From: Bacteroides oleiciplenus YIT 12058
GTDB taxonomy: Bacteria; Bacteroidota; Bacteroidia; Bacteroidales; Bacteroidaceae
Assembly: GCF_000315485.1 (NCBI RefSeq)
Contig: NZ_JH992946.1
Location: forward strand, 248,001-312,000
Reading direction: 5' to 3'
Length of the DNA stretch: 64,000 nucleotides
Part shown: in pieces, positions 26,592 to 36,132 of the stretch
Layout: each line of letters begins with the position of its first letter
How positions within the stretch are numbered: position 1 is the first letter of the stretch
Notes under the pieces: generated by a model
What the model was told of the DNA's origin: nothing
The model's input: only the letters and a program-made list of their open reading frames with translations
Database searches by the model: none
Position numbers and translations under genes: made by a program

Positions 26592-28691
26592 TCAATCTTT
26601 CGTCCCTTGCAGGATTCCGGAATCGGTATCCATATTCTGTATTGTCTTATTCGCACTTTTATATTGCCGTCCGAAGTTTAGGTTGAAGTTGACCTTTACT
26701 ACAAAGGTATTCGACATATTAGTGCTGTGTATATCCGATTTTACCGGATTCAGTGCAGACCAGTTTTCGTTCTCCGAGCGGTAAGTCTTCATAAAAGGGT
26801 TATGAATCCCTGCCATAACGGACCATGCCGGTTGCTTATAACCTATCATAAGCGTATGCATCAATTCACCTTTCATTAATTGCTCGCCATATGCATACCT
26901 GTTGGGCGGGGTAATGGTCATGAAACTTAGGAGCCAGTTCTTGTACGAAGCATCCAGATTGATACGTAATTCTTTTAAGGTATAGGTGTGCAGATAATGG
27001 TTCCCCGTACTTATATATCGGCTGATTCCCGGCGTGACGGAGAGACTGATATATTCTTTCCAGGGTTTTATTTTGAAAGTGACTTCCGCTGCCAGATGCT
27101 GGAATGATTTCTGATTCTCATAGGTATGAACAAACATTCCTCCTTCATAAAGCACTGATTCCATAATAGGATTTTTCTCATACGTGTAACTAACCAGGGC
27201 ATCAATACTGCAAATACCTGTATTGAATGCTGCATTAAAATCCTGAATGGTGCTGCGGAATGCTTTTAAAGTCGGATTACCTCTTCGAATTTGCAAATTA
27301 TCAATGTTCTGCTCTACATCATTCAGATAAGCTATGGAGGGAGCGTTGTTTTTCAGATTGATGTGGTAGCGGAAATGCAAATTATCTATAGGATTATAGG
27401 ATATCAGGAAAGAGGGTTGGAGGCCATATCTTTCGCTCCGGTTATCTTTTTGACTATAGTAGAAACGGTTGAATGCCATATTTGCCATATATCCCCAGTT
27501 TTGTATCTTGCCTTTATATTCGGCATAAGCATAACTTTCCGCTTGTTTCATGATGACGTCCATTGCATTGTTTCCCAGATATTGATTGTTTGTGTAGGAC
27601 TGTATATGTCTGAGGCCTCCCGTCAGTACTCCTTGAGCTATCTTCTTTTCATAGATACCTTCGGTGATTAGTGAATATTTCTTTCCGGTTATGTTGGAAT
27701 ACAACTCCGTTTCGGTTAAATCTTCCTGCTTTTCTTGATAAACACGTGTGCTACTGCTCTTGATATAAGTTCCGACAATATTGAATATGAGGCGTTGATT
27801 ATTTTTTATGTCTTGCTGATAGTATAAGTCAAGAGCCGGTAGATGGTTTTGTTCTTTGGTGTGATCGTAAATGGATAGCGGGATGTCTGAATCAGAAGTA
27901 TAAAGTTTACTCTTTCGGTCTTCATATCCGGCAGGATTATCCTGTAAGGTATATCTGAATTGTGCGTTAAAAAGATATTTTCCCTTTTCCTGCAGACTGT
28001 AGTTGAGGCTGGAAGTCAGTAGCTTTTTGTTGAACAGGGTAGGCTCTCCGGTTTCCTGGCGATGCAGCTCTTTATCCGGGAAGATGAATCGTTCATCATA
28101 TTCACGTGTCCAGTCTCCTTTCCGCTGTATATATCGGATATTGGCTGATATTTCAGACTTACCATAGTTGTATCTTCCGGATAGCATATCGTCAATGGAA
28201 GTGCGGTCGCTACTGAGATTATGGAAAGCTCCTCCGCGTATGCTGCCCCCTGTTTTTCTGGTTTTGGTGATATAATCAATGACTGCGGAGGCATTCCCAT
28301 AACGTACCCCGGGTGTATCGTGGTATTCTATGCGAAGAATATCTTCCGGATTGAGTGCGGAGACTTCCGTATAAGTAACTTGTACTCCGTTGATTCGTAA
28401 TTGCACTTCTCCATTGCCCGAGGTGGTTATTTCGCCGGACATGATATCGACAGTGATGCGGGGAAGTTGCAACCTGCTCAACAGGTCTATGCCACTGGAG
28501 GACATTTTCAGTTGGTTTTGGGTAGGAAGAATTACTTTCCGGTCGCCTTTTTCAATAACAGAGCGTGCTTTTATGGTCACTTCATCCAGGGAGATAGCCA
28601 TAACTCCGGTAGAATCTTTGGCAATGAATTGCGCATGAGAGGGGCAGGCCATACACAGTAGTATGGTCATAAATGACACTATTGTTTTCAT
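26592..28691 (-). CDS. TonB-dependent receptor-like outer-membrane barrel
   Basis: The 699-residue protein has a signal peptide (MKTIVSFMTILLCMACPSHAQ), a plug-like domain (LDEVTIKARSVIEKGDRKVI, LRINGVQVTYTEVSALNPED, RIEYHDTPGVRYGNASAVID) and a large 22-strand-type barrel ending NLNFGRQYKSA. It resembles the OMP_b-brl_3 group with a plug. It lacks the carboxypeptidase-like N-terminal domain typical of SusC, and no SusD gene is next to it, so it is probably not a polysaccharide importer. The ECF sigma factor gene lies 61 nt upstream on the same strand. The ligand is unknown. Confidence 0.85.
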   Translation of the reverse strand: MKTIVSFMTILLCMACPSHAQFIAKDSTGVMAISLDEVTIKARSVIEKGDRKVILPTQNQLKMSSSGIDLLSRLQLPRITVDIMSGEITTSGNGEVQLRINGVQVTYTEVSALNPEDILRIEYHDTPGVRYGNASAVIDYITKTRKTGGSIRGGAFHNLSSDRTSIDDMLSGRYNYGKSEISANIRYIQRKGDWTREYDERFIFPDKELHRQETGEPTLFNKKLLTSSLNYSLQEKGKYLFNAQFRYTLQDNPAGYEDRKSKLYTSDSDIPLSIYDHTKEQNHLPALDLYYQQDIKNNQRLIFNIVGTYIKSSSTRVYQEKQEDLTETELYSNITGKKYSLITEGIYEKKIAQGVLTGGLRHIQSYTNNQYLGNNAMDVIMKQAESYAYAEYKGKIQNWGYMANMAFNRFYYSQKDNRSERYGLQPSFLISYNPIDNLHFRYHINLKNNAPSIAYLNDVEQNIDNLQIRRGNPTLKAFRSTIQDFNAAFNTGICSIDALVSYTYEKNPIMESVLYEGGMFVHTYENQKSFQHLAAEVTFKIKPWKEYISLSVTPGISRYISTGNHYLHTYTLKELRINLDASYKNWLLSFMTITPPNRYAYGEQLMKGELMHTLMIGYKQPAWSVMAGIHNPFMKTYRSENENWSALNPVKSDIHSTNMSNTFVVKVNFNLNFGRQYKSANKTIQNMDTDSGILQGTKD

Positions 28692-28752
28692 AAATGTTTG
28701 TTAGGGGTGGTTGCTGCCCGTTGTCGGGCGGACAGAAATATTTAAAAACAGG

Positions 28753-29322
28753 TTAATAGTTCAGCAGGTCGCTGTACAATCCTTTCAACCGCTTGCGAAG
28801 GTGGATGACGGCATAATGCTTTCTTGATAATAATGTATTGACCGGAATCCCGGTGGCACTGGAAACTTCTTTTGCAGAGAGCCCTTCCAGTTCCATGAGC
28901 TCAAACGCTTCCCGTTGTTCGGGTGGTAATTCGGCAAGAGCTGTCTCAAGCTCTTGCCAAACGAGTGAACGCATGTATTCTGTTTCAGGAGTGGGTGCGG
29001 CATCACTGAATAACACTTCTGAAAAATCATTCAGGATATTATCATCTTTATCATAAGCAAGAGTGGGAAGTTCTTCTTCCTGCATCTTTCTGCTTTTGTT
29101 GATAATCGTATTTTTTGCTACACGATACAACCATGCCGTCACTTGCTCAATCGGATTGAAAGTACTTTCGATAGTCTTTACTAATTGATAAAACACATCC
29201 TGCAGGATATCTTCGGCGTCTTCTTTATTGGAGACCCGCTTTCGGATAAATGCTTTCAGGCGGGGTTGATGTTCCGCAATCAACTCTTCCAGACCGTTAT
29301 CTTTTTCAGTCAGCTTATTCAT
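28753..29322 (-). CDS. ECF-type RNA polymerase sigma factor
   Basis: From the ATG at 29322 the protein is 189 residues. Sigma region 2 is EHQPRLKAFIRKRVSNKEDA followed by EDILQDVFYQLVKTI; region 4 is LPPEQREAFELMELEGLSAK plus EVSSATGIPVNTLLSRKHYA, a helix-turn-helix. The start at 29322 is chosen over 29358 because it overlaps the upstream gene's stop by 8 nt (ATGAATAA), the usual coupled arrangement. There is no FecR-like anti-sigma gene. It probably controls itself and the adjacent TonB-type barrel; this is inference from position. Confidence 0.9.
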   Translation of the reverse strand: MNKLTEKDNGLEELIAEHQPRLKAFIRKRVSNKEDAEDILQDVFYQLVKTIESTFNPIEQVTAWLYRVAKNTIINKSRKMQEEELPTLAYDKDDNILNDFSEVLFSDAAPTPETEYMRSLVWQELETALAELPPEQREAFELMELEGLSAKEVSSATGIPVNTLLSRKHYAVIHLRKRLKGLYSDLLNY

Positions 29323-29713
29323 TCTCTTTGGGAGTTTCACTACTGTTGTTTCTATCAAAGTTATTCTCGTCGAAGAATCGGTCTCCCCCGAAAGGACCGC
29401 CGAATCCGAATTTCTTCCTTCTGTTTATGAAGTCCTTACGTTCTTCCGGTGTCATCTTCTCCCATTTGGCACGAAACGGATTTCCTTCTCTGCTGCTGGG
29501 CATTCCTCTTCTGCCCGGAAATCCTCTTCTGCCGGGGAAACCTCCGAAGAGAATGCGTGCAAGTGCAAACAATGCCAGTGCCTGCCAGAAATTGATGGTT
29601 GCCAATCCTAAAACTCCGGGCACTACAAAGTTCCATAATAACATGACTATCGCGCCAAATGCTGCAATGGCTAATACTCCAAACAAAGGTATGATAAAAA
29701 ATCTTTTTTTCAT
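29315..29713 (-). CDS. Small membrane protein encoded before the sigma factor
   Basis: The 132-residue protein has two hydrophobic segments, about 5-34 (FFIIPLFGVLAIAAFGAIVM onward) and about 40-57 (FWQALALFALARILFGG). Next comes a Gly/Arg repeat (GRRGFPGRRGMP) and a soluble tail with WEKMTPEERKDFINRRKKFG, a motif reminiscent of Spy/CpxP-type sensors. It overlaps the sigma factor start by 8 nt. A role as membrane-bound regulator of the sigma factor is plausible but unproven; I do not recognise a named family. Confidence 0.7.
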   Translation of the reverse strand: MKKRFFIIPLFGVLAIAAFGAIVMLLWNFVVPGVLGLATINFWQALALFALARILFGGFPGRRGFPGRRGMPSSREGNPFRAKWEKMTPEERKDFINRRKKFGFGGPFGGDRFFDENNFDRNNSSETPKENE

Positions 29714-29846
29714 GATGTTCTGATTTTATTGATTTATGTACTTTTTGAAAACGTTCTCTGTTAATGCAGACAATTGAGAAGAAGAAATATTTTAAGAGAA
29801 TGCAGAAAACTTCTATCTTTACGCTTTAAAATATAAAAAAGCACTT

Positions 29847-30317
29847 ATGAAGCCTCGTAAAATACTGTTTGTTTGCCTCGGAAATATTTGCCGTTCTTCT
29901 TCTGCAGAAGGTGTGATGAAGCATTTGCTGGAAGAAGCGGGACTGGAAAATGAGTTTGTGATAGACTCTGCCGGTATTTTGTCCTATCATCAGGGAGAAC
30001 TGCCCGATAGCCGGATGCGTGCACATGCCGTTCGTAGGGGGTATGACCTGATACATCGTTCACGTCCTGTGCGGACGGAAGATTTCTATAACTTCGATTT
30101 AATCATCGGGATGGACGACCGTAATATGGAGGATTTGAAGGAACGTGCCCCTTCTCTTGAGGCATTGCAGAAGATACACCGCATGACGGAATATTGCACC
30201 CGCTTTACGCATGCCGACCATGTGCCCGATCCGTATTATGGAGGGGCCGAAGGTTTTGAGTATGTGCTCGATTTGCTTGAAGATGCTTGTGCGGGGCTGC
30301 TGGAACATTTGCGGTGA
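29847..30317 (+). CDS. Low-molecular-weight protein tyrosine phosphatase
   Basis: The 156-residue protein has the P-loop C10-LGNICR16-S (CLGNICRSSSAEGVM) near the N-terminus and the general acid D128 in DPYYGG. These are the signature of LMW-PTP (EC 3.1.3.48); length is typical. In bacteria such enzymes often act on polysaccharide-assembly tyrosine kinases or arginine phosphate, but no such partner is nearby. It is divergent from the sigma factor cluster and probably monocistronic; a near-consensus TATCTTTA sits about 25 nt before the start. Confidence 0.92.
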   Translation: MKPRKILFVCLGNICRSSSAEGVMKHLLEEAGLENEFVIDSAGILSYHQGELPDSRMRAHAVRRGYDLIHRSRPVRTEDFYNFDLIIGMDDRNMEDLKERAPSLEALQKIHRMTEYCTRFTHADHVPDPYYGGAEGFEYVLDLLEDACAGLLEHLR

Positions 30318-30335
30318 GGACGAATTTGCGTTGGA

Positions 30336-31109
30336 TTAATGATTTACATAAGTGTCCTGATAGAACCGTTTGTTATCGTTCAGACTGCATGTCGCATCAA
30401 CACCCGCGCTTTGCAGCACTTCGGCAATATCACTCAAGGTCCTTCGGGATACCCTGCCTATATAGTAAAGTCGATAGTGGTAATCCTTGTCCAGTATCTC
30501 CATCACATGGGTAAATGCTTGTTCGCGTGCAAAGTCAAAGTTTACTTTGAGTATTTTCTCATAAGGATACTTAATTTCTCGTCCTACACTGTATATGCTG
30601 AGGCTTTCATTATCCACTTTCAGATAGCAGAAGCGTGTCATCAACATGTGTATGAAGTAGATACCCAATCCGAATGAAAGTACTCCGAGGGCATATCCCC
30701 ACCATGTATCGATTGTAACAGCCTGATATCCCAATATCATGAACGTAATGAAAAGCACAAAGAAATAGAACATATACAGGGATGGGCGTTGATAAATCGT
30801 CGTCGGAATTTCCGTAGCTGTTCGTTCATGGGGAATAGAGTTATCGAAAGGTATATTCTGTGCCATCAGGTATCGGATAACAGATGACGGATGCTGGAAC
30901 GGCCGGACATAAAACGCTTTTTTAACGCCTTGTTTCAGATGGAGCGTCAATATGCCCGCACCATATTTGTCTTTCACTTTCAGATTATTTTTGCGCGGCA
31001 CTTCGTGAAAGCGCTTCATAAAACTGAAACTCTGGATGTCGTGTAGCCGGATACCTTTGCGCTGCAATAAGCTCTCGACACGTTTCTGGTCTTGGACAGG
31101 TGTTTTCAT
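30336..31109 (-). CDS. Uncharacterised membrane protein
   Basis: The 257-residue protein has two central transmembrane helices (FYFFVLFITFMILGYQAV and YALGVLSFGLGIYFIHMLM), with soluble parts on both sides. The C-terminal part (RFCYLKVDNESLSIYSVGRE to YRLYYIGRVSRR) looks like a PH-like beta domain. I do not recognise a family. It begins 5 nt after the stop of the PgpH-like gene on the same strand, so the two form an operon and may work together. Confidence 0.7.
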   Translation of the reverse strand: MKTPVQDQKRVESLLQRKGIRLHDIQSFSFMKRFHEVPRKNNLKVKDKYGAGILTLHLKQGVKKAFYVRPFQHPSSVIRYLMAQNIPFDNSIPHERTATEIPTTIYQRPSLYMFYFFVLFITFMILGYQAVTIDTWWGYALGVLSFGLGIYFIHMLMTRFCYLKVDNESLSIYSVGREIKYPYEKILKVNFDFAREQAFTHVMEILDKDYHYRLYYIGRVSRRTLSDIAEVLQSAGVDATCSLNDNKRFYQDTYVNH

Positions 31110-31114
31110 GATCT

Positions 31115-33175
31115 TTATTTTTTAAGTTCAGGATAACTGATACGGGTATGGTAAATTGTCTTCAGCTTTTCTTTGAAAACTGATTTCACGATAGCGATAT
31201 CTTTAAATGTGATGGGACATTCTTTGAAGTAGCCTTCTTCTACCTGCGAGTCTATAATCTTTTCCACCAGGTTGTTGATGCTCTCTTCTGTATATTCGGG
31301 CAGACTGCGGGAAGCGGCTTCCACGGCATCCGCCATCATCAGAATCGCTGTTTCGCGAGTGAATGGATTCGGTCCGGGGTAGGTGAATAGTTCTTCGTTC
31401 GGTTCCTCATCAGGGTGCTCGTTTTTCCAGGAAATATAGAAGTATTTCGTTTTGCCCCTGCCATGGTGGGTACTGATAAAGTCTTTTATCACTTTAGGCA
31501 GATTATTCTTTTCCGCCAATTTCAGTCCATCCGTCACATGGCTGATGATGACCTGCGCGCTTTGTTCATAGCTAAGGTTTTTGTGAGGATTGACACCTCC
31601 CGACTGGTTTTCGGTAAAGAATACAGGATTTTCCATCTTTCCGATGTCATGATACAAAGCCCCCGTACGCACTAACTGACTTTTAGCTCCGATGCGATTA
31701 GCTGCTTCTGCTGCAAGATTGGCCACTTGCATGGAGTGCTGGAAGGTGCCTGGAACAGTTTCGGACAAGCGGCGAAGCAGTGGGCTGTTGATATTGGAAA
31801 GCTCTACCAAGGTAACATTGGAAGTGAATCCGAAAGTTTTCTCCAGCAAGAACAGAAGAGGATAAGCAAACAGCAGAAGTACGCCATTGACTGTGAAGTA
31901 GGTATACATACTGCCATTCAGTTTCGACAGGTCATTCTCCGTAATCAGTTCAAAAGAGAAATAAACGGCAGCATAAGTGAGTATCACTAGTACCGCTGTC
32001 CGGAATAATTGTGAACGTTGTGACAGTTCGCGCAGACTGAAAATAGCAACCAGCCCGGCTGACAGTTGGAGTAATATGAACTCATGTGGAAAGCGCAGAC
32101 AGACGGAACATATAAGTATGGTGACCACATGCGTGAGGAATGCCGTACGTGAATCGAGGAATACGCGGATGATGATAGGCAACATGGCGTATGGGATGAT
32201 ATAGACATTATAGATGTTGTTTGCCACCATGAGGGCAGTCACCACACAGTAGAACATGATAATTGTGAAAAGCAGAGATAAACTGCCTTTACGCTCGTAA
32301 TAATCTTTACGGAACAAATCGAGATAGAGCATGAAGCATAGCATGAAAACACTGACAAATAGTATTTGTCCCGTCAGTATCAGACGCTTCTGCCCGATGG
32401 ATTCGCTACGTTGAATAGATTCTTTGCGTAAGCTTTCTAGGATATTATAAGTCTCTTGTGTGACAATTTCTCCCCGGTCGATGATTTTTTGTCCGCTTAC
32501 TACGATACCATTTGCCCAAGCATAATTGTCGAGAGTTTCTTTCTTGGCTGTTTCCGTGCGTTGTTCGTCATAAGTCAGATTCGGATATAGATATTCATTC
32601 AGGGAACACTGCCGGAGAATATAAGGAGAATAGTGCGCGGTATCCGCCGTGAGCAGATATGAATAAGCATCTTTTACGGAAAATAATTGCTCCGTAAATC
32701 GTTGGTTAGCAAGCTTATCATCAATCACCATTATACTAGTAGTGCTATCCTTCTGTAATTTATTGAGTTCTTCAGTCGATACTATTCCCGCCTTGTAGAT
32801 TTCTGACAACCTTTTTTCCAGATAACGCATATAATCCGAAGAAGGTACTATGTCACGCAAATGGCTCTGATAATCTGCTTTCAGTTTACTTAATACAGTC
32901 TTCTCTATGTTCTTATCCAATTGATAATAAGGCTGAAAAGTGGCAAGAATGCTATCCTGCTCACGTTTTACGACGGCATCATCCTTATAAATAGGAAATT
33001 CGAAGGTAGCCATGAGCTGCCCGTACTTCCACGGCTTGTCTACATCAAACTGATAGTTGAACTTACCGTCGCGTGGCAGGAAATATACAATAATGGCTAC
33101 TGTGCCGATAAAAATGAGTGCTTTGTATAGCAAATCTCTATAAGAAAAGCTCTTTTTAGTCCTGGATTTATTCAT
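31115..33175 (-). CDS. 7TM-HD phosphodiesterase (PgpH family)
   Basis: From the ATG at 33175 the protein is 686 residues; the frame from 33214 adds 13 residues of unlikely start. After one N-terminal transmembrane helix there is a large extracytoplasmic domain (7TMR-HDED, about 30-270). Multiple helices follow (LTGQILFVSVFMLCFMLYLD onward). The cytoplasmic HD domain has FQHSMQVANLAAEAANRIGA, ALYHDIGK with the HD pair, and THHGRGKTKYFY. PgpH-family enzymes hydrolyse c-di-AMP in Listeria, so the same is likely here. It is divergent from gltX. Confidence 0.9.
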   Translation of the reverse strand: MNKSRTKKSFSYRDLLYKALIFIGTVAIIVYFLPRDGKFNYQFDVDKPWKYGQLMATFEFPIYKDDAVVKREQDSILATFQPYYQLDKNIEKTVLSKLKADYQSHLRDIVPSSDYMRYLEKRLSEIYKAGIVSTEELNKLQKDSTTSIMVIDDKLANQRFTEQLFSVKDAYSYLLTADTAHYSPYILRQCSLNEYLYPNLTYDEQRTETAKKETLDNYAWANGIVVSGQKIIDRGEIVTQETYNILESLRKESIQRSESIGQKRLILTGQILFVSVFMLCFMLYLDLFRKDYYERKGSLSLLFTIIMFYCVVTALMVANNIYNVYIIPYAMLPIIIRVFLDSRTAFLTHVVTILICSVCLRFPHEFILLQLSAGLVAIFSLRELSQRSQLFRTAVLVILTYAAVYFSFELITENDLSKLNGSMYTYFTVNGVLLLFAYPLLFLLEKTFGFTSNVTLVELSNINSPLLRRLSETVPGTFQHSMQVANLAAEAANRIGAKSQLVRTGALYHDIGKMENPVFFTENQSGGVNPHKNLSYEQSAQVIISHVTDGLKLAEKNNLPKVIKDFISTHHGRGKTKYFYISWKNEHPDEEPNEELFTYPGPNPFTRETAILMMADAVEAASRSLPEYTEESINNLVEKIIDSQVEEGYFKECPITFKDIAIVKSVFKEKLKTIYHTRISYPELKK

Positions 33176-33233
33176 ATCAGTTGAATTTTTTGCGAAAAGT
33201 ACAAAAAAAAACATTAGTGTGGAAAAAAAGGTT

Positions 33234-33241
33234 TAATTTTG
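33234..33241 (+). promoter_or_regulatory. -7 element of gltX
   Basis: TAATTTTG matches TAnnTTTG and lies 22 nt before the ATG at 33264. No upstream TTTG is well spaced. Confidence 0.45.
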
Positions 33242-33263
33242 CCACCTAATTATATCATAAGTG

Positions 33264-34790
33264 ATGCAAAATATGACAGAAAGAAGAGTCAGAGTTCGTT
33301 TTGCCCCAAGTCCTACGGGGGCTTTGCACATTGGTGGTGTGCGTACAGCATTATACAATTATCTTTTTGCGCGCCAACATGGAGGCGATATGATTTTCCG
33401 TATTGAAGATACTGATAGCAACCGTTTTGTGCCGGGTGCGGAAGAATATATACTGGAGTCGTTCAAGTGGTTGGGTATCCTTTTCGATGAGGGAGTCAGC
33501 TTCGGTGGAGAACATGGTCCGTATCGTCAGTCCGAACGTCGCGAAATATACAAGAAGTATGTGAAGGTGTTGCTCGATGCGGGCAAGGCTTATATCGCTT
33601 TTGATACTCCGGAAGAACTGGATGCTAAGCGTGCTGAGATTGCTAATTTCCAGTATGATGCTTCTATCCGTATGCAGATGCGTAATTCACTGACGCTGTC
33701 AAAAGAAGAAGTGGACGCACTGATTGCCGAAGGTAAGCAATACGTAGTTCGTTTCAAGATAGAACCGAATGAAGACGTACATGTGAACGATCTCATTCGT
33801 GGTGAGGTAATAATCAACTCTTCCATTCTGGATGATAAAGTACTCTATAAATCGGCGGACGAACTTCCGACTTATCACTTGGCAAATATCGTGGATGACC
33901 ATTTGATGGAGGTTTCTCATGTGATTCGTGGTGAAGAATGGTTGCCTTCGGCACCGTTGCACGTATTGCTATACCGTGCTTTCGGATGGGAAGATACGAT
34001 GCCGGCATTTGCCCACCTGCCTTTGTTGCTGAAACCGGAAGGAAACGGCAAACTGAGCAAGCGTGATGGTGACCGTCTTGGTTTCCCCGTATTCCCATTG
34101 GAATGGCATGATCCTAAAACAGGAGAAATTTCTTCCGGATACCGTGAAGCTGGCTATCTGCCCGAAGCAGTTATTAATTTCCTGGCTCTGCTGGGCTGGA
34201 ATCCGGGTAACGATCAGGAAATCATGTCAATGGAAGAACTGATAAAACTGTTCGACCTGAGTCATTGCAGCAAATCCGGCGCTAAATTTGATTTCAAGAA
34301 AGGAATCTGGTTCAATCATGAATATATCTTGTTGAAGCCGGATGAAGAGATAGCCGAACTTTTTGTTCCCGTTCTGAAAGAGCATGATGTGGAAGCTCCA
34401 TTCGAGAAAGTTGTAGCAGTAGTAGGCATGATGAAGAATCGCGTAAGTTTTGTACGCGAACTTTGGGAAGCTTGTAGTTTCTTCTTCGTAGCTCCGACAG
34501 AGTACGATGAAAAGACCGTGAAGAAACGCTGGAAAGAAGATTCGGCTCAGTGTATGACCGAATTGATGGAAGTTTTGGCAGGTATCGAAGACTTTGGCAT
34601 TGAAAACCAAGAAAAGATTGTAATGGATTGGATTGCTGAAAAAGGATACCATACCGGAAATATAATGAACGCCTTCCGTTTGACTCTGGTAGGCGAAGGG
34701 AAAGGTCCGCACATGTTCGACATCTCTTGGGTGCTGGGCAAGGAAGAGACACTAGCGCGCATGAAACGTGCAATTGAGGTACTGAAATAA
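33264..34790 (+). CDS. gltX: Glutamyl-tRNA synthetase
   Basis: The class I synthetase of about 508 residues has the HIGH-like motif in [20 protein letters not shown] and the KMSKS-like KLSKRDG. It charges tRNA-Glu (EC 6.1.1.17). Possible starts are GTG 33261, ATG 33264 and ATG 33273; the last gives [14 protein letters not shown], also typical. Length matches a standard GltX. It is followed by waaA after a repeat-rich gap. GltX is the known HipA target in E. coli, of interest given the HipA-like gene in this window, but no link is shown. Confidence 0.96.
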   Translation: MQNMTERRVRVRFAPSPTGALHIGGVRTALYNYLFARQHGGDMIFRIEDTDSNRFVPGAEEYILESFKWLGILFDEGVSFGGEHGPYRQSERREIYKKYVKVLLDAGKAYIAFDTPEELDAKRAEIANFQYDASIRMQMRNSLTLSKEEVDALIAEGKQYVVRFKIEPNEDVHVNDLIRGEVIINSSILDDKVLYKSADELPTYHLANIVDDHLMEVSHVIRGEEWLPSAPLHVLLYRAFGWEDTMPAFAHLPLLLKPEGNGKLSKRDGDRLGFPVFPLEWHDPKTGEISSGYREAGYLPEAVINFLALLGWNPGNDQEIMSMEELIKLFDLSHCSKSGAKFDFKKGIWFNHEYILLKPDEEIAELFVPVLKEHDVEAPFEKVVAVVGMMKNRVSFVRELWEACSFFFVAPTEYDEKTVKKRWKEDSAQCMTELMEVLAGIEDFGIENQEKIVMDWIAEKGYHTGNIMNAFRLTLVGEGKGPHMFDISWVLGKEETLARMKRAIEVLK

Positions 34791-34797
34791 ATTGAAT

Positions 34798-34875
34798 ATT
34801 GAAAATTAAAAAATGAGAAATAATGCCCGGCATGTTTCATTCATTTTTTAATTTTCAATTCTTAATTCTTAATTT
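34798..34875 (+). repeat. Inverted repeat and AT-rich dispersed repeat before waaA
   Basis: ATTGAAAATTAAAAAATG (34798-34815) pairs perfectly with CATTTTTTAATTTTCAAT (34842-34859), an 18-bp stem. It is followed by CTTAATTCTTAATTT, ending 8 nt before the waaA ATG. Bases 34838-34862 are identical over 25 nt to part of the segment before rpoC. Confidence 0.75.
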
Positions 34876-34882
34876 AATAAGT

Positions 34883-36103
34883 ATGCTTTACGACCTTGCG
34901 ATAGGTATCTATGACCTTTTGGTGCATCTGGCGGCTCCGTTCAGCCGTAAGCCCCGTAAAATGATGAAAGGGCATTGGGTGGTGTATGAACTCCTCAGGC
35001 AGCAATTGGAAAAAGATGTGCGTTATATCTGGTTTCATGCCGCTTCTTTAGGCGAATTTGAACAGGGACGTCCTTTGATTGAGAAGATTCGTGCCAAATA
35101 CCCTGATTACGGCATATTGCTAACGTTTTTCTCCCCTTCGGGATACGAGGTGCGTAAGAATTATCGTGGTGCTGATGTGGTATGTTACCTGCCGTTCGAT
35201 AAGCCCCGGAATGTGAAGAAGTTCTTGGATATAGCAAATCCTTGTATGGCATTCTTCATCAAATATGAGTTTTGGAAGAATTATCTGGACGAATTGCACA
35301 AACGTCGTATTCCGGTATATAGTGTGTCGTCCATATTCCGTCGCGGACAAGTTTTCTTCAAGTGGTATGGCGGTACTTATCGTCACGTGTTGCGTAACTT
35401 TGACCATCTGTTTGTGCAAAATGAGCGTTCCAAACGCTATCTGGGCAAGATTGGTATCAGCCGTGTAACGGTGGTAGGTGATACGCGTTTCGACCGTGTG
35501 TTGCAGATACGTGAAGAGGCGAAGGATCTTCCTTTGGTGAAACTCTTCAAAAATAATACGATGACTTTCGTTGCAGGTAGTTCCTGGCAACCGGATGAAG
35601 ATTTATTTATTGAATATTTCAATAACCATCCGGAAGTGAAACTGATAATTGCTCCGCATGTGATAGATGAGAATCATCTGGTAGAGATTATCCGGAAGTT
35701 GAAACGGTCATACGTGCGTTATACCCGTGCCGATGAGAAGAATGTGCAGAAGGCCGATTGTCTGATTATCGATTGTTTTGGTTTGCTCTCTTCAATCTAT
35801 CGCTATGGTGAGATAGCCTATATTGGTGGTGGTTTCGGGGTAGGTATTCACAATACATTGGAGGCAGCAGTTTATGGCATTCCGGTTATATTTGGCCCTA
35901 AATATCAGAAGTTTATGGAAGCCATGCAGTTGATAGAGGCTAAAGGTGCTTTCTCTATTAAGAATTATGAGGAACTGAAAGAACTGCTCGACCGGATGCT
36001 GGCGGATGAAGTCTTCCTGCGGGAAACCGGAACGAATGCTGGATATTATGTCACCAGTAATGCCGGGGCTACTGACAAGGTTTTGAGCATGATTAATTTC
36101 TAA
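34883..36103 (+). CDS. waaA: 3-deoxy-D-manno-octulosonic acid (Kdo) transferase
   Basis: The 406-residue GT30 enzyme transfers Kdo to lipid A in the inner-membrane cytoplasmic face. It starts with a membrane-anchoring segment (LYDLAIGIYDLLVHLAAPF). It has IWFHAASLGEFEQGRPLIE, LLTFFSPSGYE, FIKYEFWKNYL, and the nucleotide-binding IGGGFGVGIHNTLEAAVYG motif. The start at 34883 is chosen; the longer frame would translate the upstream repeat. It follows gltX on the same strand. Confidence 0.95.
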   Translation: MLYDLAIGIYDLLVHLAAPFSRKPRKMMKGHWVVYELLRQQLEKDVRYIWFHAASLGEFEQGRPLIEKIRAKYPDYGILLTFFSPSGYEVRKNYRGADVVCYLPFDKPRNVKKFLDIANPCMAFFIKYEFWKNYLDELHKRRIPVYSVSSIFRRGQVFFKWYGGTYRHVLRNFDHLFVQNERSKRYLGKIGISRVTVVGDTRFDRVLQIREEAKDLPLVKLFKNNTMTFVAGSSWQPDEDLFIEYFNNHPEVKLIIAPHVIDENHLVEIIRKLKRSYVRYTRADEKNVQKADCLIIDCFGLLSSIYRYGEIAYIGGGFGVGIHNTLEAAVYGIPVIFGPKYQKFMEAMQLIEAKGAFSIKNYEELKELLDRMLADEVFLRETGTNAGYYVTSNAGATDKVLSMINF

Positions 36104-36132
36104 ATAGCTATAAGAAGATAGTCTAAGAATAT

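Noticed and set aside
34823-34882. Longer N-terminus for WaaA
   Set aside because: It translates the AT-rich repeat (FFNFQFLILNL) and is not expected in the family.
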